The notes: generated by a model from the letters alone, not told the origin. Numbered from the stretch's first letter, positions 49,850-58,893 are shown. The stretch: DNA of 64,000 nt from Dehalococcoidia bacterium (GCA_020356025.1 CP070630.1:389024-453023), one strand, 5' to 3'. Numbers and translations are program-made.

Positions 49850-50464
49850 ATGAGCCTCCCCAATGAGAAGAGCACAGCGGTGAAGCGCAGACGCTGGGCT
49901 GCCTGGCGCTTGGAGTACAGTCTTCTCATCTTTGTCGTCGCCTTGATGACCGTCTTCGCCTTCGCCTTCTTCTACTTCCAGGTCGAGGTGACCAGGCTCA
50001 AGGACTACGGCTACGTCGGCGTGTTCATCATCAGCTTCATCGGGGCCGCCTCGATGATTCTGCCGACGCCTGCTCTTGCCTCTGTGGTTGGCGGCGGCGC
50101 GATCCTCAACTCCTATCTGGGCATACCCACCTTCGTTTGGGTGGGTATCGTCGCTGGTCTGGGAGAGGCTCTGGGCGAATTCACTGGCTATGCGGCTGGC
50201 TACGGCGGCCGCATCGTGATCCAGCAGCGCCCGGAGTACAAACGGGTTCAGGGCTGGATGGAGCGCCACGGCGTGATCACCATGTTCGTGATGTCTGTCA
50301 TCCCCAACCCCCTGTTCGACGTGGCTGGTGCAATGGCAGGGGTTGTTCGCATGCCCCTGGGCCGCTTCTTCCTGGCCGTTTTGGCAGGCAAGGTCATCAA
50401 GGACATGTACATAGCGGCCGTGGGCGATTTCGGCATCGGGGTCCTGGGAGGACTCTTGAGCTAG
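49850..50464 (+). CDS. VTT/SNARE-associated (DedA-like) membrane protein under c-di-AMP control
   Basis: 204 residues, with a transmembrane helix near 25-45 and a VTT domain: ILPTPALASVVGGGAILN, the acidic GLGEALGEFTGYAAGYGGR, and the C-terminal KVIKDMYIAAVGDFG. Proteins of this superfamily move lipids or lipid carriers across membranes. The start is not certain: the ATG at 49850 directly abuts GGAGG, and a GTG ten codons later is an alternative. The long riboswitch leader upstream makes this the likely target of c-di-AMP control, which elsewhere governs K+, osmolytes and wall enzymes. Confidence 0.85.
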   Translation: MSLPNEKSTAVKRRRWAAWRLEYSLLIFVVALMTVFAFAFFYFQVEVTRLKDYGYVGVFIISFIGAASMILPTPALASVVGGGAILNSYLGIPTFVWVGIVAGLGEALGEFTGYAAGYGGRIVIQQRPEYKRVQGWMERHGVITMFVMSVIPNPLFDVAGAMAGVVRMPLGRFFLAVLAGKVIKDMYIAAVGDFGIGVLGGLLS

Positions 50465-50546
50465 GGCCCACGATTGTGACGCGTGTACGAGCATATGTTA
50501 TACTTGCCGTAGGTTATCTGGCCGCTATTATTTTGAGGCCTTACTG

Positions 50547-50571
50547 AGAGAGTGTTCATGGGGCACTCTCT
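50547..50571 (+). terminator. hairpin after the VTT-protein gene
   Basis: A perfect eight-base stem AGAGAGTG (50547-50554) / CACTCTCT (50564-50571) with a nine-base loop. It lies between the VTT and PIN-TRAM genes, after a possible promoter (TTGTGA-19-TATACT, 50474-50504), so it may be a leader structure of the next gene instead. Confidence 0.5.
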
Positions 50572-50622
50572 TGCAGATCCGCCTAGGGCGGAAGTCTGCG
50601 CTCGGTGGGGAGGCATTATTCG

Positions 50623-51675
50623 ATGATCATCAATATCAGCGTCGTTTTTCGCGTTGTTGGTGCTATCTTCTTTGGATATGTGGGCCTTCGTATGGGGGCC
50701 TATCTGGCCGAGGGTGACAGCGGCAGCACCGCGGTGATCTTCTGGACGGCACCGCCTGTACTGTCTACCATCTTCGGGATCATAGCGGGGCCTTTGCTCT
50801 TCCTGGCGCCCCTGCGTCGCTTCCAGCAGTGGACCAGTCAGTTCGAGCCCATTCAGCTGGTGCTGGGCACCTGTGGCCTGGTGGCCGGGCTGGCGGTGGC
50901 GGCCCTCTTGACGCCTGCCCTCCTCACTCTTCCCGGCATCGGCGGCGTGCTTGCCCCTTTCATAGTTAGCGCCATCCTGGGCGCTCTGGGCGTGGCGGCC
51001 ATGCTCGGTCGCGAGGAGCAGTTCGCCGAGTTCCTTTCGCGCTACCTGCCCCTGACAAACAAAGGGACGGGCCGCATGCCTCGCCGGATCGTTGTCGATA
51101 CCAGTGCCGTCATTGACGGCCGCATGGCCGATATCGTCGAGACAGGCTTCATCATGGGCACCCTGGTGATACCTCGCTTCGTCCTAGACGAGCTGCGCTA
51201 CATAGCTGATTCTCCCGATTCCCTCAGACGCAACCGTGGCCGACGTGGCCTCGACATCCTCGGCCGCCTTCAGAAGGAGGCGCTGGTGCCCTTGGAGGTC
51301 TCGGAGACTGATTTCGAGGATGCGCGCGATGTCGACGGCAAGCTCATCCGCTTGGCCAAGAGCATGGGCAGTTGCATCATGACCAACGACTTTAACCTTA
51401 ATCGCATCGCAGAGCTGGAGGGGGTAAAAGTTCTCAACGTCAACCACCTGGCCAACGCCGTCAAGGTGGTTGTGTTGCCCGGAGAGGAAATGCAGGTGCA
51501 CATCATCCAGGAGGGGAAGGAGAGCGGCCAGGGGGTGGGCTTCCTGGATGATGGCACCATGATCGTGGTGGAGGGCGGCCGCCGCTATCTGAACGAACAG
51601 GTGGAGGTCATCGTTACCCGCGTCCTTCAGACTGTGGCTGGTCGGATGATCTTCGCTGCGCCCAAGAATAGCTAG
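50623..51675 (+). CDS. membrane-anchored PIN and TRAM domain protein (YacL-like)
   Basis: 350 residues; the ATG at 50623 follows GGGGAGG by ten bases. Four N-terminal membrane segments (to about residue 140), then a PIN ribonuclease domain with its acidic residues in VVDTSAVIDGR, FVLDELR and MTNDFNLNR, and a C-terminal TRAM domain (about 285-350), a nucleic-acid-binding fold. This is the YacL family, whose gene often precedes ispD-ispF, as here. The gap to ispD is 24 bases, so they are cotranscribed. The RNA target is unknown. Confidence 0.9.
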   Translation: MIINISVVFRVVGAIFFGYVGLRMGAYLAEGDSGSTAVIFWTAPPVLSTIFGIIAGPLLFLAPLRRFQQWTSQFEPIQLVLGTCGLVAGLAVAALLTPALLTLPGIGGVLAPFIVSAILGALGVAAMLGREEQFAEFLSRYLPLTNKGTGRMPRRIVVDTSAVIDGRMADIVETGFIMGTLVIPRFVLDELRYIADSPDSLRRNRGRRGLDILGRLQKEALVPLEVSETDFEDARDVDGKLIRLAKSMGSCIMTNDFNLNRIAELEGVKVLNVNHLANAVKVVVLPGEEMQVHIIQEGKESGQGVGFLDDGTMIVVEGGRRYLNEQVEVIVTRVLQTVAGRMIFAAPKNS

Positions 51676-51699
51676 CTGATACGTCGATAGAGCGCGTCT

Positions 51700-52392
51700 A
51701 TGTCCGCCAGCCGTGAATCAGTGGGCGCCATCATCGCTGCTGCCGGCCGCAGTCAGCGGATGGGTGGCAGAGACAAGCTGTTCGTCGTCGTTGGCGGCAA
51801 GCCCCTTCTCGCCCACAGCCTCAGCGCCTTCGATACCTGTCGTGGCGTGGATAGGGTGGTATTGGTTCTTGCGCCAGAGAACATGGAGCGGGGAAAAGAA
51901 CTGGTGGCCGAGGCTGGCCTCAGCAAGATGGCGGCTGTCTGTCAAGGGGGCGAACGCCGCCAAGATTCGGTGCGTAACGGTCTGGAGGCGCTGGCGTCTT
52001 GTCAGTGGGTGGTGGTGCATGACGGGGCCCGCCCCCTGGTGACCACCGCGCTTATCGAGGAGGGCCTGGAGGCAGCGAAGAAGACAGGGGCAGCCGTTGC
52101 CGCCCTGCCTATTGGGGACACGGTCAAGGAAGTGGAACCACCGGATATCATCGGGCGCACGCTATCGAGGGGTCGGCTGTGGGCCGCCCAGACGCCTCAG
52201 GTCTTCCGCTACGACATCCTGCGCCAGGCTCATCAGCAGGTTCAGGATGAGGCCACCGATGATGCCGCTCTAGTGGAAATGCTGGGATATCAGGTCAGGG
52301 TGTTCGAGGGCTCGCCTCGGAACATCAAGGTGACCACCGCCGCCGACTTGGCTGTAGTGGAAGCACTGCTCGCCCAAAGCAGGGTAGGTTAG
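51700..52392 (+). CDS. ispD: 2-C-methyl-D-erythritol 4-phosphate cytidylyltransferase
   Basis: Third step of the MEP isoprenoid pathway (MEP plus CTP to CDP-ME). 230 residues with the nucleotidyltransferase opening IIAAAGRSQRMGGRDKLF, VVHDGARPLV and AAQTPQVFRYDIL. It sits two bases upstream of ispF, a standard pair. It shows that this organism makes isoprenoids by the MEP route. Confidence 0.96.
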   Translation: MSASRESVGAIIAAAGRSQRMGGRDKLFVVVGGKPLLAHSLSAFDTCRGVDRVVLVLAPENMERGKELVAEAGLSKMAAVCQGGERRQDSVRNGLEALASCQWVVVHDGARPLVTTALIEEGLEAAKKTGAAVAALPIGDTVKEVEPPDIIGRTLSRGRLWAAQTPQVFRYDILRQAHQQVQDEATDDAALVEMLGYQVRVFEGSPRNIKVTTAADLAVVEALLAQSRVG

Positions 52393-52394
52393 AC

Positions 52395-52868
52395 ATGCGT
52401 GTGGGCATCGGCTATGATATACACAGATTTGAGAAGGGGCGTCGGCTCATTCTGGGGGGCGTGGAGATAGCGGAGGAAACAGGGCTGGGCGGCCACAGCG
52501 ATGCGGATGTCCTCCTCCACGCTATCACGGACGCTCTGCTGGGGGCAGCGGGCCTGGGCGACATCGGCTGTTTCTTCCCGCCAGACGATCCGACCTACGC
52601 CGGGGCTGACAGCCGCAAACTGCTGGCTCAAACCGGTCAGATGATAGCCCAGGTGGGCTACACGGTCTGGAGCATGGATGCTACCGTCATTGCCGAGAAG
52701 CCCCGCTTGAGCCCCCACATCCGTTCGATGCGGCAGCGTATCGCTGACACCCTCGATCTGGATGAGGCGAGGATAAGCGTGAAAGCTACCACCAACGAGG
52801 GCATCGGCGACATCGGTCGGGGTAAGGCGATTGCCGCCCTGGCTGTGGTCCTGCTGCAGGAACGTTAG
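52395..52868 (+). CDS. ispF: 2-C-methyl-D-erythritol 2,4-cyclodiphosphate synthase
   Basis: Fifth step of the MEP pathway (CDP-MEP to MEcPP with release of CMP), a zinc-dependent trimer. 157 residues with RVGIGYDIHRF (metal ligands Asp, His), GGHSDADVLLHAITDALLGAAGLGDIG and the C-terminal KATTNEGIGDIGRG. Translationally coupled to ispD. Confidence 0.96.
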   Translation: MRVGIGYDIHRFEKGRRLILGGVEIAEETGLGGHSDADVLLHAITDALLGAAGLGDIGCFFPPDDPTYAGADSRKLLAQTGQMIAQVGYTVWSMDATVIAEKPRLSPHIRSMRQRIADTLDLDEARISVKATTNEGIGDIGRGKAIAALAVVLLQER

Positions 52869-52956
52869 GAAGAGAAATCGGTATGGCGTTATCTCAGGGG
52901 ATGCTTCCTTCTCTGCCCGTGGCGGCCTGCTGTCGCTTGGTCTGCATATGTATAGA

Positions 52957-52984
52957 GGGGTGCCCCGCTGGGCCGGGACACCCC
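52957..52984 (+). terminator. hairpin between ispF and cysE
   Basis: GGGGTG-c-CCCG (52957-52967) pairs with CGGG-a-CACCCC (52974-52984), loop of six. There is no clear T run, so it may be a terminator for ispF or a leader structure of cysE. Confidence 0.5.
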
Positions 52985-53024
52985 ATAAAGGGAAGAAGAC
53001 AGCCACGGACAGGAGGGATAGCCC

Positions 53025-53705
53025 GTGTCAGTCTTACAGGGCATTAAACGCGATATCGAAGCCGCGCAGGAGCGGGACCCAGCCGCTACCAGCGCACTTG
53101 AGGTCGTTCTGGCCTATCCCGGCTTTCACGCTCGCCAGCTCCACCGCCTGGCCCATTTCCTTTATCAAAAGCGCCAGCGCGTGCCGGCCAGGGTCATTTC
53201 TCACCTTAGCCGCACCCTTACCGGTATCGAGATCCACCCCGGCGCCGAGATCGGCGACGGCTTCTTCATCGACCATGGCATGGGGGTGGTCATCGGCGAG
53301 ACGACGCAGATCGGCGACAACTGTCACCTTTACCAGGGCGTGACGCTGGGGGGCACCAGCACCAAGCGGATGAAGCGCCACCCTACCCTGGGCGATAACG
53401 TGGTGGTGGGGGCTGGTGCCAAGCTTATTGGGGCGATAGACGTGGGGAATAACGTGCGCATTGGGGCCGGCTCCGTGGTGGTTTCCAACGTGCCCGACAA
53501 CGCCACTGTCGTGGGCGTACCCGGCCACGTGGTGGCCTATCATGACCCCGGCAACGACACGATCTTGAAACTGCCAGACCCCGAGTGGGATATTATTCAG
53601 CGGTTGGAAGGGCGGATCAAGAAGCTGGAGAAGCGCATCGCCGAACTGGAGAAGGCGAGGAAGAAGGAGCCAGCCGCCAGCCGGCGTCAGGAGGATGCCT
53701 CTTGA
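53025..53705 (+). CDS. cysE: serine O-acetyltransferase
   Basis: Acetylates serine to O-acetylserine, the first step of cysteine synthesis. 226 residues from a GTG start seven bases after AGGAGG. A short helical N-terminus ([21 protein letters not shown]) precedes the left-handed beta-helix of hexapeptide repeats with the active-site region [14 protein letters not shown] Lys/Glu-rich C-terminal coiled coil is extra. It overlaps cysS by four bases, joining cysteine supply to cysteinyl-tRNA formation. Confidence 0.95.
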   Translation: MSVLQGIKRDIEAAQERDPAATSALEVVLAYPGFHARQLHRLAHFLYQKRQRVPARVISHLSRTLTGIEIHPGAEIGDGFFIDHGMGVVIGETTQIGDNCHLYQGVTLGGTSTKRMKRHPTLGDNVVVGAGAKLIGAIDVGNNVRIGAGSVVVSNVPDNATVVGVPGHVVAYHDPGNDTILKLPDPEWDIIQRLEGRIKKLEKRIAELEKARKKEPAASRRQEDAS

Positions 53706-55078
53706 AACTCTACAACACCCTCAGCGGTAAGAAGGAGGACTTCGCCCCAGCGGACGGGCCGGTGAAGATGTACGTCTGCGGCGTGACTCCCTATGACCGC
53801 AGCCACCTCGGCCACGCCATGAGCTACATCATCTTCGATGCTCTCCGTCGCTACCTGGAGTACCGTGGCCACGAGGTACGCCACGTCCAGAACTACACCG
53901 ACATCGACGACCGCATCATCGCTCGCGCCAACCAGTTGGGCATCCCGCCTCAGGAGCTGGCCGAGCAGTTGATCGCCGAGTATGCCGCCGAGATGGAGGC
54001 CCTCAACGTTCTGCCGGCCCACGTCTACCCTCGTGCTACCGAGGAGATCCCCACCATGATCGACATGATCTCCACCCTGATTGACAAGGGCTACGCCTAT
54101 GAGGCCGAGCGCGATGTCTATTTCCGGGTCAGCGCCAAGAAGGACTACGGCAAGCTTTCCGGCCGCAGCCTGGAGGCCACGGAGGCCGGCGCCCGATGTG
54201 GCGTAGGACGAGAAGTGGAGCCCGGCGAGAACAAGGAGCACCCGGGCGATTTCGCCTTGTGGAAAGCGGCCAAGCCGGGAGAGCCTTCCTGGCCCAGCCC
54301 CTGGGGGCCTGGTCGTCCTGGCTGGCACATCGAGTGTTCCGCCATGTCGGTGAAGTACCTGGGCGAAACCCTGGACATCCACGGCGGCGGCGTCGACCTC
54401 GTCTTCCCCCATCACGAGAACGAGATCGCCCAGAGCGAGGCCTACACCGGGCGCGAGCCCTTCGTTCGCTTCTGGCTGCACAATGGCTGGCTGTACCTCG
54501 ACGAAGAGAAGATGAGCAAGTCCCTGGGAAACATCATCCCCATCAGCGAGGGCCTGGAGAAATACGGTGCCGATGGCTGCCGCCTGTTCGTCCTCAATTC
54601 CCACTATCGCAGCCCCCTTACCTACAGCGAGGAAGGGCTGGAGGCGGGCAAGCGAGCCGCAGAGCGCCTTCGCCTGGCCGCCTGCCTGCCCGGCGCTGGA
54701 GAGGGGCCTCCCCTCGACCCTGAGGCCTTTCGCCGCCGCTTCATCGAGGCCATGGACGACGACCTGAACACAGCTCAGGCCTTGGCTGCTCTGTTCGACC
54801 TGGCGCGGGAGATAAACCGCGCCCGCGACGAGGGCTGGCCGGTGGAGGAGGGCCAGGCAGCCCTGCGCGAACTGGCGGGCGTCCTTGGTCTGACCCTGGC
54901 CGAGGAGGAGGTGGGGCTGGCCGCCCGCCCCTTCATCGACCTGCTGGTGGAGCTGAGAGATGAGCTGCGAGAGGCCAAGCTCTATCAGCTCTCCGACAAG
55001 GTGCGCAGCCGCCTGGCCGAGCTGGGCGTTGCTCTGGAGGACACCTCCGAAGGCACGCGCTGGCGCCGTAGGGGCTAG
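53702..55078 (+). CDS. cysS: cysteinyl-tRNA synthetase
   Basis: 458 residues. The start is the TTG at 53702, seven bases after AGGAGG and overlapping the cysE stop. It has the class I motifs SHLGHA (HIGH) and KMSKSLGN, and the zinc ligands in [16 protein letters not shown] and [10 protein letters not shown]. The C-terminal DALR-type domain is of normal length. The gene is followed by a separate promoter for the polyamine cluster. Confidence 0.96.
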   Translation: MKLYNTLSGKKEDFAPADGPVKMYVCGVTPYDRSHLGHAMSYIIFDALRRYLEYRGHEVRHVQNYTDIDDRIIARANQLGIPPQELAEQLIAEYAAEMEALNVLPAHVYPRATEEIPTMIDMISTLIDKGYAYEAERDVYFRVSAKKDYGKLSGRSLEATEAGARCGVGREVEPGENKEHPGDFALWKAAKPGEPSWPSPWGPGRPGWHIECSAMSVKYLGETLDIHGGGVDLVFPHHENEIAQSEAYTGREPFVRFWLHNGWLYLDEEKMSKSLGNIIPISEGLEKYGADGCRLFVLNSHYRSPLTYSEEGLEAGKRAAERLRLAACLPGAGEGPPLDPEAFRRRFIEAMDDDLNTAQALAALFDLAREINRARDEGWPVEEGQAALRELAGVLGLTLAEEEVGLAARPFIDLLVELRDELREAKLYQLSDKVRSRLAELGVALEDTSEGTRWRRRG

Positions 55079-55151
55079 AGAGAACAAGCTCCATTTCGTT
55101 CCCGGGGAAATTGGCCGATCGGGGTCACGCGCAATCCTGGTCTCTTGCCCA

Positions 55152-55180
55152 TTGCGTGCTCGTGGGGGTTGTGCTATCAT
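55152..55180 (+). promoter_or_regulatory. promoter of the speD-like/DHS-like/speB cluster
   Basis: TTGCGT (55152-55157), 17-base spacer, TATCAT (55175-55180). The leader (about 60 bases) holds a small hairpin, CCTGCC-gcca-GGCAGG (55211-55226). Confidence 0.62.
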
Positions 55181-55245
55181 CCGTGCTTGGCCCATCCGCT
55201 GAGTATCTTGCCTGCCGCCAGGCAGGAGCACGAAAGGGGGGATTG

Positions 55246-55638
55246 ATGCACCTGATCATTGATGGCTACGGGGGCGATCCCCGCAGACTGGCTGACCTGG
55301 AACTTGCGCGCGCGCTCTTAGACAGGGTCCCGCTCGAAATAGGGATGGCCAAGATCGCGCCGCCCTATGTCTGCCGCTATGAAGGCGCGAAGCCTGGCGA
55401 TTGGGGCATCTCCGGCTTCGTGCTCATCGCCGAAAGTCACCTCAGCGTCCATACTTTCCCCGACCGTGGCCTGCTTTGGGCCGACATCTTCTCCTGCAAA
55501 TCGTTTGACGCCGATCGGCTAGTGGAGGCAGTGCGAGAGGCCTTTTCCTTGCAGGAGGCGCGGGTTACCCTGCTGGGACGGGGCTTGGAGTACAGCGAGG
55601 AGTTGACCCCGACAGCCACCCGCAGGGCATCTCCCTAG
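55246..55638 (+). CDS. SpeD-family pyruvoyl decarboxylase (AdoMet decarboxylase or arginine decarboxylase)
   Basis: A 130-residue proenzyme of the short bacterial AdoMet-decarboxylase family. The ATG at 55246 follows AAGGGGG. Self-cleavage would occur at Glu63-Ser64 in IAESHLSVHTFP, making the pyruvoyl group; His69 and Cys84 match the processing and proton-donor residues of the family. It begins a three-gene unit with a deoxyhypusine-synthase-like gene (12 bases on) and an agmatinase. No speE is nearby. Members of this family have been shown to have changed into arginine or ornithine decarboxylases, and the context favours that here; AdoMet decarboxylase remains possible. Confidence 0.82.
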   Translation: MHLIIDGYGGDPRRLADLELARALLDRVPLEIGMAKIAPPYVCRYEGAKPGDWGISGFVLIAESHLSVHTFPDRGLLWADIFSCKSFDADRLVEAVREAFSLQEARVTLLGRGLEYSEELTPTATRRASP

Positions 55639-55650
55639 GGAGAGCGCCGG

Positions 55651-56673
55651 GTGCATGATCTGTTCGGCCCTTCCGTGACCCCTTTCCCCGTGGGCGACAA
55701 GGCCAGCGCCGCCGAACTGGTGCGTCGCATGGGCGGTACCGCTTTCCAGGCCCGCAAGCTGGCCCAAGCAGTGCACATCTGGGACGCCATGCTCCAGGGC
55801 GAGGTCACCATCTTCCTGGGCCTGGCAGGGGCTATGGTTCCGGCCGGCATGCGCTCGCTCGTTGCCTATCTCATCGAGAACCGCCTCGTCGACTGCGTGG
55901 TGAGCACGGGCGCCAATCTCTACCATGATCTCTACGAATGCCTGGGCTATCGTCACTGGCAGAGCGGCCAGGAGACCGATGATCTCCGCTTGGCCAAGGA
56001 GCAGGTCTATCGCTTCTACGACGTGCTGGCCAGCGAGCAGGACTTCTCTCAGGGCGAGCGCTTCATCACCGACTTCTCCCTGGCCCTGGACCCGTCGCGC
56101 TCCTACACCACTCGCGAGTACTTTCGTCTTCTGGGGCGGGCGCTCGTGCCGGTGGCCAAGGAGGAGGGGATCCTGACGGCTGCCGTCCGACAGGGCGTTC
56201 CAATCTACTGCCCTGCGCTGGGAGACAGCGTTTTCGGCCTGGCGATAGCGGAAGGTCGTCTGCGCAGCGGCCTTCGTCTCACCTTCGACATCATTGCCGA
56301 CGTAGTGGAGATGGCCCACATCGCCACCCAGGCCAAGACCAGCGGCGTCGTCTACATTGGCGGCGGCACCCCCAAGAACTTCGTCCAGCAGGCGGCGGTT
56401 GCCGCCTATCTCTTCGGTCGTGAGGGGTCGGGCCATAAGTACGGCATCCAGATCACCATGGACGAGCCCGATTGGGGAGGGCTATCAGGCTGCACCTTCG
56501 AGGAGGCCCAATCTTGGTGCAAGATGGCGCCTGACGCCACCTTTGTGACGGTTCGGGCCGAGGCTACCATCGTCCTGCCCGTCATCGTCAGCGCCCTGGC
56601 CGAGGGCAGTGCCCAGACCATCCGCGACCGGCAGCGGCCCGCTATCTCCTTCGAGGGTCTGGCTGAGGCTTAG
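55651..56673 (+). CDS. deoxyhypusine-synthase-like protein (possible homospermidine synthase)
   Basis: 340 residues starting at a GTG with GGGAGAG seven bases upstream. DHS-fold landmarks: GAMVPAGMRSLVAYLIENRLVDCVVSTGAN split by NAD-binding turns, then GVVYIGGGTPKNFVQQ and SGCTFEEAQSWCKM, where the Lys aligns with the catalytic Lys of eukaryotic DHS (WGK). Bacteria have no eIF5A, so deoxyhypusine formation is not expected; related bacterial and plant enzymes make homospermidine from putrescine. It sits between the SpeD-like and SpeB genes with gaps of 12 and 9 bases. Confidence 0.85.
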   Translation: MHDLFGPSVTPFPVGDKASAAELVRRMGGTAFQARKLAQAVHIWDAMLQGEVTIFLGLAGAMVPAGMRSLVAYLIENRLVDCVVSTGANLYHDLYECLGYRHWQSGQETDDLRLAKEQVYRFYDVLASEQDFSQGERFITDFSLALDPSRSYTTREYFRLLGRALVPVAKEEGILTAAVRQGVPIYCPALGDSVFGLAIAEGRLRSGLRLTFDIIADVVEMAHIATQAKTSGVVYIGGGTPKNFVQQAAVAAYLFGREGSGHKYGIQITMDEPDWGGLSGCTFEEAQSWCKMAPDATFVTVRAEATIVLPVIVSALAEGSAQTIRDRQRPAISFEGLAEA

Positions 56674-56682
56674 CGACGGCCG

Positions 56683-57576
56683 ATGGCTCACGAGAGCTTC
56701 TTTCCCCGCACTACCTTCGCTGCCATCCCCGAGGACTACGCTCGCTTCGAGAGCGCCCGCGTGGTGATCCTGCCCGTCCCCTACGAGAGCACCAGCAGCG
56801 GCCGTGCCGGCTGCCGCGAGGCGCCACGAGCGATCATCGAGGCCTCGGAGGAGATGGAGCTGTACGACTTCGACCTGGAGTGCGAGCCCTATCGAGTGGG
56901 CATCCATACGCTGGCGGAGATGATGCCTCACACGGGCGACCCACAGACCATGGTGGAGCGGGTGGAGGGGGTAGTGGGGGAGTTGCTGGACAGCGGCAAG
57001 TTCGTGGTGACCCTGGGAGGCGAGCACATGCTGGCCGTGGGGGCTGTGCGAGCGCACAAGCGGCGGATCGCCAACTTCTCCGTCCTTGCCCTTGACGCCC
57101 ACGCCGACCTGCGGCAGGAGTATCTGGGCACCCCCTACAATCACGCCAGCGTCCTCCGCCGTCTTCTGGACGACGACTGCCTCACGGTGCAGGTGGGGCT
57201 GCGCAGTGCCACTCGTGAGGAGCACGAGCTCGTCCGCGAGCGGAAGCTGCCATTCTTCTCGGTCTCGGCCTATCGTGCTCTGGCGGACGGCCCGCGAGAA
57301 GTTGTCTCCGGCCTGAGCGAGGACGTCTACGTTACCATCGACCTGGACGTCTTCGATCCCTCCCAGATGGCGGCGGTGGGCACCCCCGAGCCGGGCGGCC
57401 TCTTGTGGGACGAGGTGGTCGGTCTGCTGGCGGCTGTGGCCAGTGGAAAGCGAATCGTCGGCTTCGACGTGACGGAGCTGGCCCCCCGCCTGGGGCCTTT
57501 TGCCAACGCTCAGTTGGCGGCCAGGCTGGTCTATCGCGTCATTGGCCTGGCGCTACCTGTCCCCGAAGGGTCCTGA
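56683..57576 (+). CDS. speB: agmatinase (ureohydrolase)
   Basis: A 297-residue ureohydrolase with the two-manganese motifs TLGGEHM, ALDAHADLR and TIDLDVFDPS, and the DVTELAP end typical of agmatinase. It would convert agmatine to putrescine and urea, or act on an N-aminopropyl-agmatine. Last gene of the polyamine cluster. Its 3' end overlaps the convergent dinB-like gene by 38 bases. Confidence 0.9.
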   Translation: MAHESFFPRTTFAAIPEDYARFESARVVILPVPYESTSSGRAGCREAPRAIIEASEEMELYDFDLECEPYRVGIHTLAEMMPHTGDPQTMVERVEGVVGELLDSGKFVVTLGGEHMLAVGAVRAHKRRIANFSVLALDAHADLRQEYLGTPYNHASVLRRLLDDDCLTVQVGLRSATREEHELVRERKLPFFSVSAYRALADGPREVVSGLSEDVYVTIDLDVFDPSQMAAVGTPEPGGLLWDEVVGLLAAVASGKRIVGFDVTELAPRLGPFANAQLAARLVYRVIGLALPVPEGS

Positions 57577-58012
57577 TCTGCTCCAGGTGCTCGCTGGCGT
57601 GGTCGGCCAGGAGTTTGCCGTACTGAGCTATGCTGATCGGGCCCCGCTCCTCGTGGCGGCCCCTGCGTTGCCACTCCTCCTCGCCTAGGTTCTCCAGCAG
57701 GTAAGCGAGACCACCCGAGAAGGCCCTCAGGGCGGTCAGCACAGGGGGCATGCTCTCGCTCTGGTATTCGCGCTCACGGGCCAGGGCCTCCTGGTCGTAC
57801 GCCGGCAGGAGGGGGTCGTCCTCGCTGAGCATGTGGTGGATGCGCTCGCCATCGATCTCGAAGGAATCGCGCAGGTGGCAGCAGACCTCCTTGATCGACC
57901 ACTCGCTCGGCGACGGGCGCCAGCGGAGGGCGTCTTCGGAGAGGCCCTGCACCAGTTCCTCTATCTGGCTTGGTAGGCCTCGCAGAATGTCCACGATCTC
58001 TTGTCGGTTCAT
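57539..58012 (-). CDS. DinB-family metal-binding protein
   Basis: A 157-residue four-helix-bundle protein of the DinB/YfiT superfamily. Likely metal histidines are His46 in VCCHLRDS and the pair in ADHASEHLEQI near the C-terminus. The WSIKEVCCHL motif is typical. Members include thiol S-transferases using mycothiol or bacillithiol, but the activity cannot be named here. The start follows AGAAGGGA by seven bases. Its 3' end overlaps speB. Confidence 0.85.
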   Translation of the reverse strand: MNRQEIVDILRGLPSQIEELVQGLSEDALRWRPSPSEWSIKEVCCHLRDSFEIDGERIHHMLSEDDPLLPAYDQEALAREREYQSESMPPVLTALRAFSGGLAYLLENLGEEEWQRRGRHEERGPISIAQYGKLLADHASEHLEQIRTLRGQVAPGQ

Positions 58013-58027
58013 AGGGAGTCCCTTCTG

Positions 58028-58885
58028 CTAACTCGCGTTGGTCTCGTACGCCTGCAGCCGCTCTTCCACCTCCTGGCGGCTGGGGACGGCCGCTGTGCCT
58101 TTCGCCTCCACCGAGACACTGGCGGCGGCGGCGGCAAACAGCGCTGCCTGCCAGGCATCGTCCGTCTCGACGTAGCGGCTGAGGAAGGCGGCGGCGAAGA
58201 TGTCGCCGGCGCCTGTGGGGTCGACCTCCTCAACCGGGATCGCTGGCACCTCCCGCCAGCGGTTCTCGCTCCACAGGCGAGCACCCCTGGCTCCACGCGT
58301 AAATGCCAGGAGGGGCACCTGGGCCGCCCAGCGGGCCAGCGCTTCCTCCGCCTCCGCGGGCGGCAGATCCTCGTCGGACACAAAGAGGGCTTGGCTGCGC
58401 TTGAGGAGAATGCGCGGCCGCCAGCGGCGGGGCGACGCCTGCTCCACCCGGCCGTCGGGGCGGATGGTGCGCAGCCACCCCTGGGGGGTGATGGCGAGCA
58501 GGGAGCGGGGGAAGCAGCGCTCTACCTCTTCCTCCACCTCGCCCACCAGCGGCCCCAGCAGAACGACCTTGGCCTCCAGGAAGTCTTGGGGCACGTCGCT
58601 GGCGGCGATGGTTCGTGCTCTCGCCCAAACGTATTGAAGGCGTCGCTTGGGGCCGTAGACGTTCTCAAAGACGGTGGTTTCGTCGGAGGGGAGCAAGCGG
58701 ACGTCGATGTTGGGCAGAAGCAGCGACGGATCGAGGTCGCTGGCGGCGCTGGAGAGGACAGCCGTACGCAGGCCCAGCTTGCTGGCGGTGAGGGAAGCGT
58801 AGGCAGCCGTACCGCCCAGGCGCCAGCCTTCCGCCGCCTTATCCTTAGCCAGGTGGCCGATGACGAGGAAATCGGGCGCCCCCAT
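58028..58885 (-). CDS. PfkB-family carbohydrate/nucleoside kinase
   Basis: A 285-residue ribokinase-fold kinase with the C-terminal ATP/anion-hole motif DPTGAGDIFAAAF (catalytic Asp in GAGD) and an N-terminal GGTAAYASLTASKLG motif. The substrate could be a sugar, sugar phosphate or nucleoside. It lies nine bases after jag, at the end of the rpmH operon, and 15 bases before the dinB-like gene, so it may be transcribed with both. Confidence 0.87.
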   Translation of the reverse strand: MGAPDFLVIGHLAKDKAAEGWRLGGTAAYASLTASKLGLRTAVLSSAASDLDPSLLLPNIDVRLLPSDETTVFENVYGPKRRLQYVWARARTIAASDVPQDFLEAKVVLLGPLVGEVEEEVERCFPRSLLAITPQGWLRTIRPDGRVEQASPRRWRPRILLKRSQALFVSDEDLPPAEAEEALARWAAQVPLLAFTRGARGARLWSENRWREVPAIPVEEVDPTGAGDIFAAAFLSRYVETDDAWQAALFAAAAASVSVEAKGTAAVPSRQEVEERLQAYETNAS

Positions 58886-58893
58886 CGGCGTTT

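Noticed and set aside
53687-55231. 514-codon minus-strand open frame over cysS
   Set aside because: Antisense shadow of cysS with His/Gly/Leu-rich false translation.
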